This document shows, piece by piece, positions 23,009 through 34,449 of a DNA stretch of 64,000 nucleotides. Made by a program: the position numbers and the translations under genes. Numbering within the stretch: the first letter of the stretch is position 1; every line of letters starts with the position of its first letter. The stretch is from contig JAJNNX010000020.1 in assembly GCA_023159155.1 (NCBI GenBank), positions 310,001 to 374,000 on the forward strand. The letters are read 5' to 3'. Source of the stretch: Ustulina deusta. Its lineage: Eukaryota; Ascomycota; Sordariomycetes; Xylariales; Xylariaceae. Under the pieces are notes generated by a model, which worked only from the letters and a program-made list of their open reading frames with translations, searched no databases and had not been told where the DNA came from.

Positions 23009-26000
23009 ATGTTGACACCAGCAATCATCAACATCCAGTCGTTCTTCTACCCTATAGGGAACACGCCTGCGATCTCCCTCACTCAGTCCCTACCTCCTGG
23101 CGACCCTGCCAACATCCTGCTTCTAGGATGTGGCGACGTGCGGAATATCTTATTCACTGTTCATAATGATGGCAAGTCGCCCCCCCGTCCAATAAACGTC
23201 TCTGTGGCTGATTAACCAATCCCAGGTCGCAAGTTGGATATAACCTGCTGCGACAATCAAAAGGCTGTCATAGGTAAGTCATTACCTTTGTGCTAGATTA
23301 CTAAGTGTGTAAAACTTGCTGACATGTGTGTATTGAAGCTCGCAATGCACTGCTTTTGTCGCTCATCATCGACAATAATGATGGCCGGAACGATAACTCC
23401 CTTTGGAACATATACTATCATATTATCTGGATCAACGAGACCTTGACCTCCTCCGCTCCCAGAGCAAGATGCTTTACGAAGTCTCGACTACCATGGAGAC
23501 TTGGCAACAGGGCAAGTACGGACGTTGCCTGAGTTTCTGCGATTGTGCCACGCTTGCCGATGTTCGTAAAATGTGGGCATTTTACAGCGTCGAGCAGAAG
23601 GGAGCCGAGTCTACTCGCTTCAAAGGCCGCTTTCAGTCCGCCCTCGATAAAGCGAAAGCAAAACGACAAAACACTGCCAATCCGAATCAGAGCAGAATCA
23701 ACGCGGCTGGATTTCGTTCAGCCTCCCCAGCTCATATCGGCTGCTTAGAAGACCTCAATGCTCTCAACCAGCATTACTGGAAGTACGGAACCACAGACTT
23801 AAAGGCGGACGTCAGGTTGACTTCCACATACCCAAATCCCGCCTTTCTTACCCTCGGGGACGGAGCGCTGATACACTATGGCCTTGACCCTCTACTTGGC
23901 TTCCATCTTGCCGCGGTTAACGCTCCTCTTGACTCGACTGCTACTATTGTTAACCGACTCCCGCGGCGTGAGAAGTATGCAGCTCTCGCGCAGGCAAAGT
24001 TTCGTAAATGGATAGCATCGTACAGAAAACAGTGTCAGAGCAACGATGTTAAAGTGCGGTTTTTTATTGGTGATGCCATATCCTTCGCGCACACTCTACA
24101 ACACAAAAGCATAACATCGGAAAACACGGCTCATTGGTACCGTGACCGATATGGAGTTCGTCCGCTCGTGCTCAACGGTCCTAATTATGCTCCTGGGGCT
24201 CGAGGTCCCGTAGAGTTTGATGTGATAGACACATCTAATCTTTGCGATCATCTGGGCTCACTGACACTTTTGACCGCGACCTCCCCACTGTTGCGTGATG
24301 ATGTTTCAGCCGTTCTATATACCGAAGTTCTTGCCAAGAATCATAAGGATTACCGAGAAGTGCTTGATCAAGTATTGTGTGGTCATGTCCCCACTCTATC
24401 TACGCTCCTCGGTCTATTTCCAGTCGAATACTGGACCAACACGTCGCCTATCTCGATCGGTAACGAAATGATACTTAACACTCTTATGGCAGAACTGTCT
24501 CAGAAGCAAGCAATCAGTCAATCAGGAACCCAGATGTTCCTCCGGACTTCTTGGAAGCGCGCACTTTGCATAGGCTCGACAACAACAACACCATTGCCTC
24601 AAAGGATTCCAATTTGGTTCGATCCAAAACTGCTCTCAAAGACACTCTATGGAGTCTATGTACATATGTTTCTCGACAAGGACTAGGCACACCAATTATC
24701 AAATCTCGACCTGAAGTCCTTTGAAAAATCGGCACTCGTGTGGTACCAACGGTCCAGTTTTGTATCATTCCTCCGGTTGGTTCAAACCCGAGTTATATAT
24801 AATTGGGATGCAGTAATAAAAAGTACTATGGACTTTATTAAAAGCAGATCTAATGCCCTAATAGGAATAAACTACTACTAAAAACTAAACATATATTTTT
24901 ATATGTTTAGTGTTTACTCTATAGATGTTATAAAAAGCTAGAGCAAGCGTAACAAAGGTATAATTTTAATACTATTTCTGTTATTTATTAGACCTATAGA
25001 TAAAAAATGGGAAGACTTGCAAAACTAGAAAAATATACTGCCAGTTATTTATATCACTCTTAAAATCCCAGTAACAAGCTTACGGTATTTACTACTATAG
25101 ATTTCTAAAAGCTAGGCATGCCTCCTATTCACTGCGTGCTTAAGGGTTTTAACTAATAGGGGATAAGTAGGTGGCAGAACATCTTTTCGGCTTGTTAGCT
25201 ATTATTTGGAGATATATCTACTAGTAGAAAACTATACGATAACTTCTATAAGATCTTTATACAAAAGGATAATGCTGGCTGGAGTGGAACGTTGCCTCTG
25301 GTTGTGTCCTTTTTTGTGCCGACTTTTTTGTTGCTTTAGTAGCCCTAAGATATGCAGGTTGTTTTTGGTATCTATAACTCGATAGCAACTATTGCTGTTT
25401 TTTTTTCTAAGCTTGGACCTATGTTAGAAGTGCATAAGACTACTCTTAATAACTCGGACGCAGTTTTTGTTATATGGTTCGCGTCTAATCAGATAGGCTT
25501 TCTGATTGTGACTGGATTTACCTAAATACTACTATTAAGTAGTACTGTTAAAACAGGAGTAAAACCTTTATTAATTGCAGCTATTAACCCGAAAACAGAA
25601 GCTATAACAAGCCTTATTAGCCGATTAGACATTATGTCTAGCGACTTTAAGCTGGCCTTTACTAGTGGATATAAAGTAAAAAAATCGATTGTGTTACTAT
25701 GCAAAATTGCTATTTCGCTAGGATAAAGCCTGCTTTTAAGTTTATGCTTTTTAGTTTTTATTAAATAGTTTTTTTAAAAGTTAAAGATCGCTTAAAAGTT
25801 ATATTATATCAAGGCTGTTATATAAATGGCAGAATATTTTAAATAAATAATATATTTAGAACATATATTTTCTATCTGTTTTTAACCTAGAAAGCTAGTA
25901 ACCTATAATATGCTATACTTTAATCTATAAAAATATTCTATTATCTAGATTATATAACGTAGTAGTTTGCGCTAGTTTATTTGCTATTTTATATTAGTTA

Positions 26001-26782
26001 TATTAGCTAGAGAACAGGTATTGCGTAAAAAAAAAGACGTGCCACGGTCCGCAAGCAAGCAAGTCTATTTAGACTTCAAAGAATCTATTTTTTTTATTTT
26101 GATTTAATTTGCTGGGCTATAGGGTACTAAGAGTTGGTTGTTTTATTTTAGTAATGCTATAAACAGTAGCGTTTATGTTATAATTTTAGCAAGCGCTCTA
26201 CGCCTAGACTTTGCTAACTGTACTGTTATGCTTAATTGTGCTGTTTTTTTTATATATAATGTATTAATGTTTAATATTATAGGTTTACTAGTTAAACTGC
26301 AGAGATTTAGTATTGTTATAGTTAAAGTGAACAATGCAGAGCTACAGCTTTGGTAATACGCCCTACCCGCATATATGGAACGCTGCCAAGATTGGACTTA
26401 TCGAGGCGACTGCGAGTATGCGATTTCCGGCTCGATCCCCCTGAATGCCGAGAACGGAAAGCGCGTGCTATGCTCGTGCGGCAGTGGGAAATTCCCTCCA
26501 AATTTCATTAGCAACATACTAGGCTGGAATGGCTTGTCCAAGTATGCCGTCCGTGCTACCATCTCGCCCGCATTCTGAGCTCCTTTCGCAGATGACATGT
26601 ACTCTCCCGACTTGGGCAACCTGGGGAAGACTTCTGTCGATGGTGGCTGTGCGTCCTGTGGCAAGAACAAACAGGCGGATGGGGGCGATTTATTGAATTG
26701 TGCGCGGTGCATGAAGGTCAAATACTGCTCGCGCGAATGCCAGCGAACGGACTGGAAAACGCACAAATCCGTCTGTAAATAA
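23009..26782 (+). pseudogene. DUF4470 - MYND zinc finger protein, frameshifted and partly RIP-mutated
   Basis: The ATG at 23009 begins a DUF4470 N-terminus (SFFYPIGNTPAISLTQ; ILLLGCGDVRNILFTVH). Intron 1 is 23172-23225, a GC-AG intron (GCAAGT...CCCAG); intron 2 is 23274-23338 (GTAAGT, branch CTGAC). Both phases fit and rebuild RKLDITCCDNQKAVIARN. After NIYYH one base is missing near 23421; the frame from there (LDQRDLDLLRSQSK onward) is clean until a second one-base loss near 24523, after which NPDVPPDFLEARTLHRL continues. From about 24690 to 26370 the DNA is very AT-rich and the frame full of stops, yet landmarks persist (AGWSGTLPLVVSFFVPTF near 25280). The last 400 bases are again clean: ERCQDWTYRGDCEY, CSCGSGKFPPNFIS, then a complete C-terminal MYND finger, CASCGKNK...CARCMKVKYCSRECQ...HKSVC, to the stop at 26780-26782. 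Full length would be about 1,200 residues. Confidence 0.8.
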
Positions 26783-27413
26783 ATGCCATTCAAGGAGCCT
26801 GTTTCGCCTATACGATAGAGGGTACTCGTTAAGGTAAACCTCGAGTTAATTGAGAACAAAAAAATGTTATTGTAAGGATGCAGATGCAAATTTGGAGTTG
26901 TGTTACAACGCAGTATAGTGAGCTAATGGGGGAGGGCTTTATGGGAGGTAGGTAGAACACTAAACTTTGCCTTGCGTTGGTTATAGCTATGGGGAGCACT
27001 ATAACAGGACCGCTACCAAGGCAAGAGCGCACTGGCCGGCAGGCTATGGACGGGCCGATCCGCTCTGCTCCCCACCAAAACCCATTACCCCGCCATCAAC
27101 CCATGCTTGATGGTAAGGAACCATTCGACACGCTGACAATCACATAGACTTAATAGTCTTTGAATGAACAGAAGTATGCAGCCTGCCGTCGCTATACCAG
27201 ACTAGTCTCGATATGATGTTATATGTTTCTGCACGCCTTACGCACCAGGCATTCATTAGGTCGTATTGATTGATACCTTTACTTGCTTACATATTGCCCC
27301 GCCTTCTGTGACTCGAATATCCCAAACGCCTTTTCCAAATGTTATTGGGATACTTGCACCAGTCCAGGTCCAGCAGAGTCTAGTTGGAGCCAACCACTCT
27401 TATTGGTCTCGCA
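26783..27413. promoter_or_regulatory. Intergenic region upstream of RBR gene
   Basis: About 630 bases of normal composition between the MYND finger stop codon and the first ATG of the CCCH-RBR gene. The antisense ORFs here (26398-26889, 26829-27032) overlap real coding sequence and are shadows. No specific site recognised. Confidence 0.3.
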
Positions 27414-29920
27414 ATGATGAAGCCCACAGCCCCAAGCTTTCGACCGGCACTTCAAGCCTCTGGCAAGGATACAGGGGTAAGTCGAATCCCACATAAGCCT
27501 TCGAGTGATAGTAGGGGCCAGATACCATGCCGGTTTTTCCTGCAGGGACGATGCAGCAATGGAGCTATATGCCATTATCTACACCAAGTGGAGGAACCAA
27601 CAGCCAGGGATGACCCTCGGTCTATCCATGATCCCAAATTGCCGGTAAGCACCCAATATGGGAACTTGGTGGGTTTTTATGCCGTCGCTGATGAGCCTTG
27701 CAGACCGACTCCCGCTCTCCAAACGGCACCGCCACCAGAGCATTAAGCAGCGTTCTCGTTCGCTTCGACTCGGGCGCCCAGGTCTCGAGAGTAACCATGT
27801 CATCCGACTACTCGGCCGTCCATATTGACCATCTGCGTGCAGACAGCTCTCGAGAATCAATCCTCGAACTCCTGTCTTCACAAGGTATTAGCCTACCAAA
27901 GTTGCCTCACATCAGAGTTGTGCATCTGGACTCCAAATCGACTGCCAATGTGAAGGTTGAACATCCCGACTTCGCGAAACAAGTGTGCGCGAAGCTAGGG
28001 CCGCAGATTGCGTCACGGGAAGGCAACCCGTCGCAGCCAGTAGCGACCTCAGTGCAGCCCCTTTTGTATGGAGACGCAAATGCTCTCCGCGTTGATCACA
28101 GGAAAATCTACTTCTCCTCGCACAAACCAAGCAAGACCGTCTGGCTCAACTTTGGAAGTGGCGAGATTGCCAGCCGTGTCAACAAGAAGTTCAAGGATGG
28201 CAACTACCTTATCAAGAACAAAAGGGTGACAAGCGAGGCGCTCTCTCGGGCGGCTGGCCGACATAATTCGCTGGCCTGGACAGTCACGCTAACAGATGTC
28301 CCTGTATCAGCAACGGAGCAAGATGTTAGGAACGCGGTTCGAATAGATGCAGATCAACCACGCGGAATACAACTTAGCAAACCCACGTATAGCGAAGATG
28401 CGGAAACATGCTATGCAACAATTCTCTCGCTCTTTAGTCGAATTGGCGAGCTGGATTTCCACGAATTAACTCCAGATCCTGTTGGAAAGCGCGTCAAAGC
28501 CAAAGTCAGATTCATAGACGCAGCTCATGCACAGGAGGCAGAGACTCAACTAAGCAACCGTCCCCTCCCCTTCAACCTTAACGCCAAGCTTACTGTTCAA
28601 GTCGTGCACTCCGCCAAGTTCAAGGTATCCAGGCCTATTTACCAGATCGTCCGGGCGCAGCTTCAGGCCAGCATCGCAGGTTGGAAAGCGAAGCATTTGA
28701 GCTACACAGCTTATGAACAATCCACTCCTCCCTCGTCGCACGTGGTGCTCAAAATCGAGGGGGCCAATAACGAGGATGTGGCAGCCGCTAAAAAGGACAT
28801 TGAAGATATCACGGCCGGCAAGGTTGCCAAAGACGGATCCTCGACACTGGTACCCCATGCTTCGCGGAAGTGGGCCACTGCTCGCTGAAATCGAGACTAT
28901 CGTCCAACTCAAGAGAGTCCTGCTGGTTCGAAACAAGTACAAATCTCAAATACGCTTGTACGGACCTCCAAACATGTGCGAAGAGGTCGAAACCTCGATT
29001 GCCAAGGTCCTAAACAATTCAACGTCTGAATCACGTGATATTATGCTCGATGAGCCAATGCTCAATAAAGTTTGTCGAGGCGGGTTTCACCAGATCTCGG
29101 GGGCCCTGGTGGGTGGCTCGGTCATCCTCGATGTGGTTATCTCGCCCCAAACGGGTCATTATCAATGGCTCCGTCAGCGACTACGAGACCGCATTGAATA
29201 TTCTATGTGGAGAAGCCGGGCGAACGCTGTCGACGAAGGAAACAGATCTGCGTGACCGTTCAATCTGTTATACTGCAGAAACCGAGGCTATTCGTACGAA
29301 GTGCGGGCATACCTATTGCCTAGATTGCTTCGAAAACCTCTGCATGTCAACTACCAAGGAAGACCGACCGGCAGAAGTGAAGTGTGCAGGGAATCTAGGC
29401 CAATGTGGCATCAGCCTTAATCTCCCCGAATTGCAAGAGCATCTATCACCTAGCGCATTTGAAGAGCTCCTGAAGAACTCCTTCCTTCGCTTTATACGTA
29501 CGATGTCATCCGACCCTGTTGAAATATTGCCCCACGGCAGGCTGCGACTCCGTGTACCGCGCAGGTGCCGACTCTAATGCCTTACCGCGTTCTCACCATT
29601 GCCCAACCTGCCTCGTCAGTGTTTGTACGACCTGTCACGCTCAACACGGGCAGATGACTTGCGGCGATTACAAGGATCTATCTACGGGGGGCTATGAGGC
29701 GTATCAGAGGGTGAAGAAGGAACTTGGAATCAAGGACTGCCCCAAGTGCGACACTGCTATAGAAAAGACGGAGGGATGCAACCACATGACATGTCAGTGC
29801 GGTGCGCACATCTGTTGGGTATGCATGAAGACGTTTACTGCATCCGACGCCTGCTATGAGCATATGAATAAAGAGCACAAGGGGATAGGAATCGCCGGAT
29901 TAGAACAAATCCTCTATTAA
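27414..29920 (+). pseudogene. CCCH + RING-IBR-RING (RBR) E3 ubiquitin-ligase-like gene with three frameshifts
   Basis: Exon 1 (27414-27644) holds a CCCH finger, CRFFLQGRCSNGAICHYLH (C-x7-C-x5-C-x3-H). A 59-base intron (27645-27703, GTAAGC...TTGCAG) joins in phase to a long exon with two RRM/KH-like stretches (HNSLAWTVTLTDVP; KTVWLNFG) typical of fungal CCCH-RBR proteins. The frame then shifts by one inserted base at three points: about 28845, about 29140 (a CCC run reads CCCC) and about 29495. Continuing through them gives RING1 (ICYTAETEAIRTKCGHTYC, LDCFENLC), then the IBR (YCPTAGCDSVY, CPTCLVSVCTTC) and RING2 (DCPKCDTAIEKTEGCNHMTC, CGAHICWVC), ending at 29920. The catalytic Cys expected in RING2 falls in the CNHMTC area. 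The first RING1 zinc ligand is Arg (DRSICY where family members have DCxxC). RBR ligases pass ubiquitin through that RING2 cysteine. There is no AT-rich damage, so decay here is by indels; assembly error is possible. Confidence 0.75.
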
Positions 29921-30899
29921 AGATAATCGAAAACTTATAAAGGGTAGAGAGATTAATATAGTTAAACTGAGCGAATGACGTATAAGGTTAACGGGGACGT
30001 ATGGTGTTATTGTCGCAGATGACAGAAAGGTTTCCTTCAGTGTAGGAGTTAGGTAGAAAATTGCTATCTGGTATGTTGCGTTGCGTTGCGTGCATTCAGC
30101 ACGCCCTAGAAATGTGCTACGGAGGCACAGTTGAATCTGAAGCCTTCGTATTTTATGGGTATTACTAATAATATTGTTTTGAGCACTAAAGCAGGCACTT
30201 TTCTTTTGAACTTGTACTACTGTTCCTTGTTAACCCTCTGTCCCTAGAGCACTACCTACCTTCTTTTGCCTCTCCTCCTTAATCAATACTCTTTTTTTTT
30301 TTTTGTATATTTATTTTATGTCGGTGAACTATTTGTTATATATCCTTTATTTTGTCCTAAACTTTTTATTATATTTGCCTATTAGTATTATGTTTTTGCT
30401 AGCATCTATACTTTGTCTTTTGCGGCTATTGCGTTAATGCTATGTAAGAGGGCCTAGTATAGCTTCGAGCTTTAGGTAAGTGCTATTTCCTTAATATATG
30501 TTAGTTACTATTGTTACTATTTTTATTGATAGTTTAGAGTGCTACCGGGTCTAGGACTATTTTCCGCGGTTACAATTGTGTTAAATGCCTTAGCCTTAAA
30601 CCTGATTAATTTTAGGGACTTTTATCCTATTAATAATAATACTTTTTATCTTATTTTGCTATTTTTTTTTTTTTTTTTAATATTTATTACTTTGCTGCTT
30701 ATATAATTTATATAATTTTATATTCTATATTATAGGCCTAAGCAGATTGCTTTTAAAGGCTAGGCGTTATATAATACTTATATATTTTATCTTAGTAATA
30801 TTATCGGATATTAGTATTACTACTACTAGGTATTATAGGTCCTTAAACTAACTACTAGTTAATATTGTTGTTTTGTTCTGCTTGTTTTTAATTCTAGGA
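29921..30899. other. Intergenic, becoming AT-rich
   Basis: About 300 bases of normal flank (including a TGCGTTGCGTTGCGT tandem near 30076-30090), then T-rich DNA with poly-T runs near 30291 and 30662. No gene recognised; this is the lead-in to the RIP-mutated 3CxxC relic. Confidence 0.35.
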
Positions 30900-31480
30900 T
30901 TTTTTATTTTTTAACTATTTTTAATAAACAACTAAAAAAAGTAAAAAAATAGTTTATGTGCCCAAACTTATACGGGGGTATAATAGATTTGCTTAAGGAT
31001 AATAAGCTTAAATTTATTTTTCATTTAATAGACAATAAACTTGATTTAATTAAAAGCTATAATACGAACGTTATAGGTTGTTTTATTTGCTATAATATAA
31101 AGTGCGGTTTAAGCGGCTAGCCGAACAAATAAATTGCTATTATAATTCGGTTATACAAAAACAATAAATATAATGCAAAAATTTAGCATTAATAATGCAA
31201 AAGCTATAACTAACTTTTTAAACTAATGTTAGATCGAACATACGCGGAAAGAGTTATTTATTGCTTTAAGAAATAGTCCGGCGTACTTTTTGAATTGCCC
31301 GAATATTTTAGAAAAAATGTTAGCCGCTTATACTATAAAGACTTATATAAAAGATGTAAGAATAGCTATTATAACTTTTCTGTTTTGTCTAAGGAGCAGA
31401 GGCTAAACTATAAATATTAAAATAAACGGTATAAGTAATAACGCCTTGTTGCTTATAATTTTAATAGCTAACTTTAACAA
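30900..31480 (+). pseudogene. 3CxxC-type zinc-finger protein relic, RIP-mutated
   Basis: One forward frame (codon start 30956, ATGTGCCCA) can be followed without a shift for over 500 bases and reads as a fungal 3CxxC zinc-finger protein (PF13695 type). Landmarks: IIDLLKDNKLKFIFHLIDN; SYNTNVIGCFICYNIKCG; an IAIIIRLYKNNKYNAKI strand near 31130-31180; then DRTYAERVIYCFKK, stop, SGVLFELPEYF; and SRLYYKDLYKRCKNSYYNFS. Stops stand where Trp or Gln is expected. Two later zinc cysteines read Tyr or are lost (CKSY; SYYNFS), as expected for TGT to TAT. The frame probably starts upstream of 30956, because the preceding codons (KKVKK-stop-F) also look family-like. In these fungi the family's role is unknown; the fold recurs in animal receptor-transporter proteins. 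Clearly dead. Confidence 0.7.
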
Positions 31481-32150
31481 CCTTTTAATAAATAGTACTA
31501 GTAAAGTTAACTTTATAGTTATAAAACCGAAGGGCTATTTAACTTAGGGCTAAAGCAAAGTGGTTTAAGGATTCTAGTATAAAAAGATTAATTGGCTTAA
31601 AAAAATATGCTATAAATATGCTCTTATTATTTCTTAGCATAGTTGTTTAGAATATATGGTTAATTTACTAAATGTTGTTAACAAAGTCACCCTAACAAAT
31701 GTGGCCCAGGAGGTAATATAGCTTAGATTTGTTCTATAGAATAAAGTTCATAGCTATATAAAGCATTATATTTCTAGATATAACGGGGGTTATAAATGCA
31801 AGCATTATTATAAATAGTTTAAATAATATAGCATTCTATAATGTATACTAAATCTAGTTTTTAGTAAAAATAGTTGTTTTTTTATATTTTATTATAATTA
31901 TAGTTCTAAAATTTCTATTTTTTAGCTATTTGTTATATTAGATTATTAAAATTAAACTACTGCTAGATTTAGATTATTATAAATAAACTATAGCAAATAA
32001 ACTATTATAACAAATAAAAAAACTAAAAACTACTAAGTTTACCTAGCTATTATTTATAGTAAGCAATATTTATTTATTAATACTTTAAGTTTTAGTTTAT
32101 TGTTGCTTTGCTTAATAGTACGGTTATTATAAGCTTTTAGGCTACAGAGG
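31481..32150. other. AT-rich block after 3CxxC relic
   Basis: RIP-like composition continues without a frame that can be followed. A short less-mutated patch near 31690-31710 (CCTAACAAATGTGGCCCAGG) may be coding (PNKCGPGG) but cannot be assigned. Confidence 0.3.
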
Positions 32151-33540
32151 CTTGTTCTACGCAAAAAAGGGCGTTTTAAAAGTACTTATTAATATATGTA
32201 GCATGCCCTTGTCTGAGGCCATAAGGTCGCCATAGTGCCTTTAGGCGCACTAGGCAATGCGCTATATACTAGGCTATTCAATTGACTGTTCGGGATTGCG
32301 TTTAAGCGCTTAATCGTTATGAATTTCCAAAAATTTCGTACTCGATATTGAAGTTGTTTTTTTGATACCCTGTTAGCATGGCTGGTCAGCCCGCCAACGC
32401 GGCTCGGAAATTAATCAGTGCCGCCCCACTTCGCCATGTTTTAAGAGTTCAAAACACAACCAGCTTGGCTCCAATCCAATCTCTTTGCCCTCTACTCTTT
32501 AACCTCTCCCTCTGTCTCGGCTCAATTATTTGTAGACTGTAGTCCTCTACTGATGCATGAGTAAATATATATCTCTTGAGATGAATGCCTTTGGCTGATC
32601 GTATTAATATTTTAAAAAGCTCGTGCTCACATGTCGTTTCTCTTAATGGAGCAGGTGGTGACGAGTTCGGAAGGCGGTGTTCTGCAGAGGTGGTGATGAA
32701 ATAGGCAAGCGGTGTCTAACACTGTAGCTACTGGACGAATCGAGGAGGCGGTGATGAAATAGAATCTTTAGGGGGCCATGGGGATCCGATTTGGAGCCGC
32801 GTTGGGGATACGGGTGCAGCCAAATCCAAGTAGGAACCAGTCAATCAGTATATTTATCTCTGTTCATCTACCTAGCTACAGGTCCTACGTAGTTATGTAG
32901 AAGGGTAGAAGGAAAGAAGCAGTGGGTAAGGAAACGCATTACTATAGGTGTTATAACCTGTCTTTAATATAGTAGCACTTTATATTTCTTTAATCGGTCA
33001 TGAGCATAATAGATAAGAGAGTTTTGTTGTTTTCCTAGCGCCGTACAAATACTATCGGATAGAGAAGTAGTTCTTAGTGTGTTTGGGGGATGTAGATGGA
33101 GATGCAAGCGAGGTAGGGAGGAACAAATGTGAAATGGTGTTTCAGCACAGAAGAGGCTGGCTGGTGAGGGGTTATGAGATTGCACCAGTGAGGGGTAGCA
33201 AGTAAGTAGGTGGTGGAGCACTATCTAAACCTCCCCCGCGTTGGGCTGTGGCTCGCCTATCAATATACCATCCGGTGGCTCGGCGCGCTAGTCGGACCAG
33301 GACCATCCTACACCGATATTCCTATACGGAGCGAATATCTCATACATAGGTCGAATTGTATTGGTTATACCCTTATATTGCGTACAAAGTTCACTAGTCT
33401 TTTATTATTCTTGGGCAGCAATATGTTGCTCATGTCCAATCCAAATATCAGCAATTTCTTAGTGATACGCAACCTTGAAACTATAAATCCCTATAGATTG
33501 CGCATCTTCTCTCTACTTTAAAGCAAGCTTTTGAGGCGTC
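32151..33540. other. Normal-composition spacer
   Basis: Mixed-composition island between two RIP blocks. The 85- and 103-codon ORFs (32964-33221 minus, 33210-33521 plus) overlap each other head to head and have no recognisable content. No RNA gene found. Confidence 0.35.
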
Positions 33541-34449
33541 TGGACAACCCTTTTACTAATTAGGCGATTTTTAAGCGTTTACTTTAATTGCTTAAATAAA
33601 CTATATAAATATGCCTTTTAAAAGTCTAAAATAATAGTAATACCTTATTTATAGAGGATCTTTCAAGCAATATTTCTATTTATGCTATTTTATTGTATAC
33701 TTAGGAAAGCAACAATTAAAAAGTTAGATTTAGCAATATAAAAGAATAGATTGCGTAAACTAAGAATAAATATAAAAAAATCGATTTTTGTTAAAAATAA
33801 GCTAATAAAAATAAGTTTTAATATTTTTAGGTTAATATATATTATATTAATTAAAATAATAAAATTAAACTAACTAAGTTAATTAATTTTATATTTTAGT
33901 AGTATTATAACGCTAAAAAATATTATATATATTTTTTAGATATGTTTATAAAGTATAATAATAATTTATTAGCTTAGAAAAAATCTTTTTTATAAAATTA
34001 ATAGTTTATTAAAAGCTAAACTTTTTAAAAACTGTTTATTTTTTATATAATTAAATTTTTTTTGTTAAAAAAGTAATTTTTAAGTAATAAAATATTATTA
34101 AAGCAATATTTATATATTAAAATTAAAATATTAGTTGTTGTTTTTTAAAATATTATATTATTTAAGTTTAGTATTAATAAGCAAATATTTTAGTTTTAGA
34201 ACTATAAAACTAAACTTATAAAAGATAAAGCATACTGTTTTTTAGACATTTTTAATATTTATATGTTTTTTATTTATAGCAAAAAATAAAAATATATATA
34301 TAGGTAGTTTTAAAAAGAACTTAAAAATAGTTTATATTGTAATACTTAAGATATAACTGCTGATTTTTAGATAAGCTACTAAAAATAATAGTTTAAGCCT
34401 TTTTTAATAGTTTTGTTTATTTAAGACCTTAATTTTATTAACTATTCTA
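33541..34449. other. AT-rich block upstream of the NB-ARC relic
   Basis: Should contain the N-terminal effector domain and promoter of the NLR-like relic, but all frames are heavily stopped. No HET, PNP, patatin or HeLo-like landmark could be read. Confidence 0.3.

Noticed and set aside
27475..27512. GTAAGT...AG intron before the CCCH finger
   Set aside because: It would be only about 35-38 bases, below usual fungal size, and the frame is open through it.
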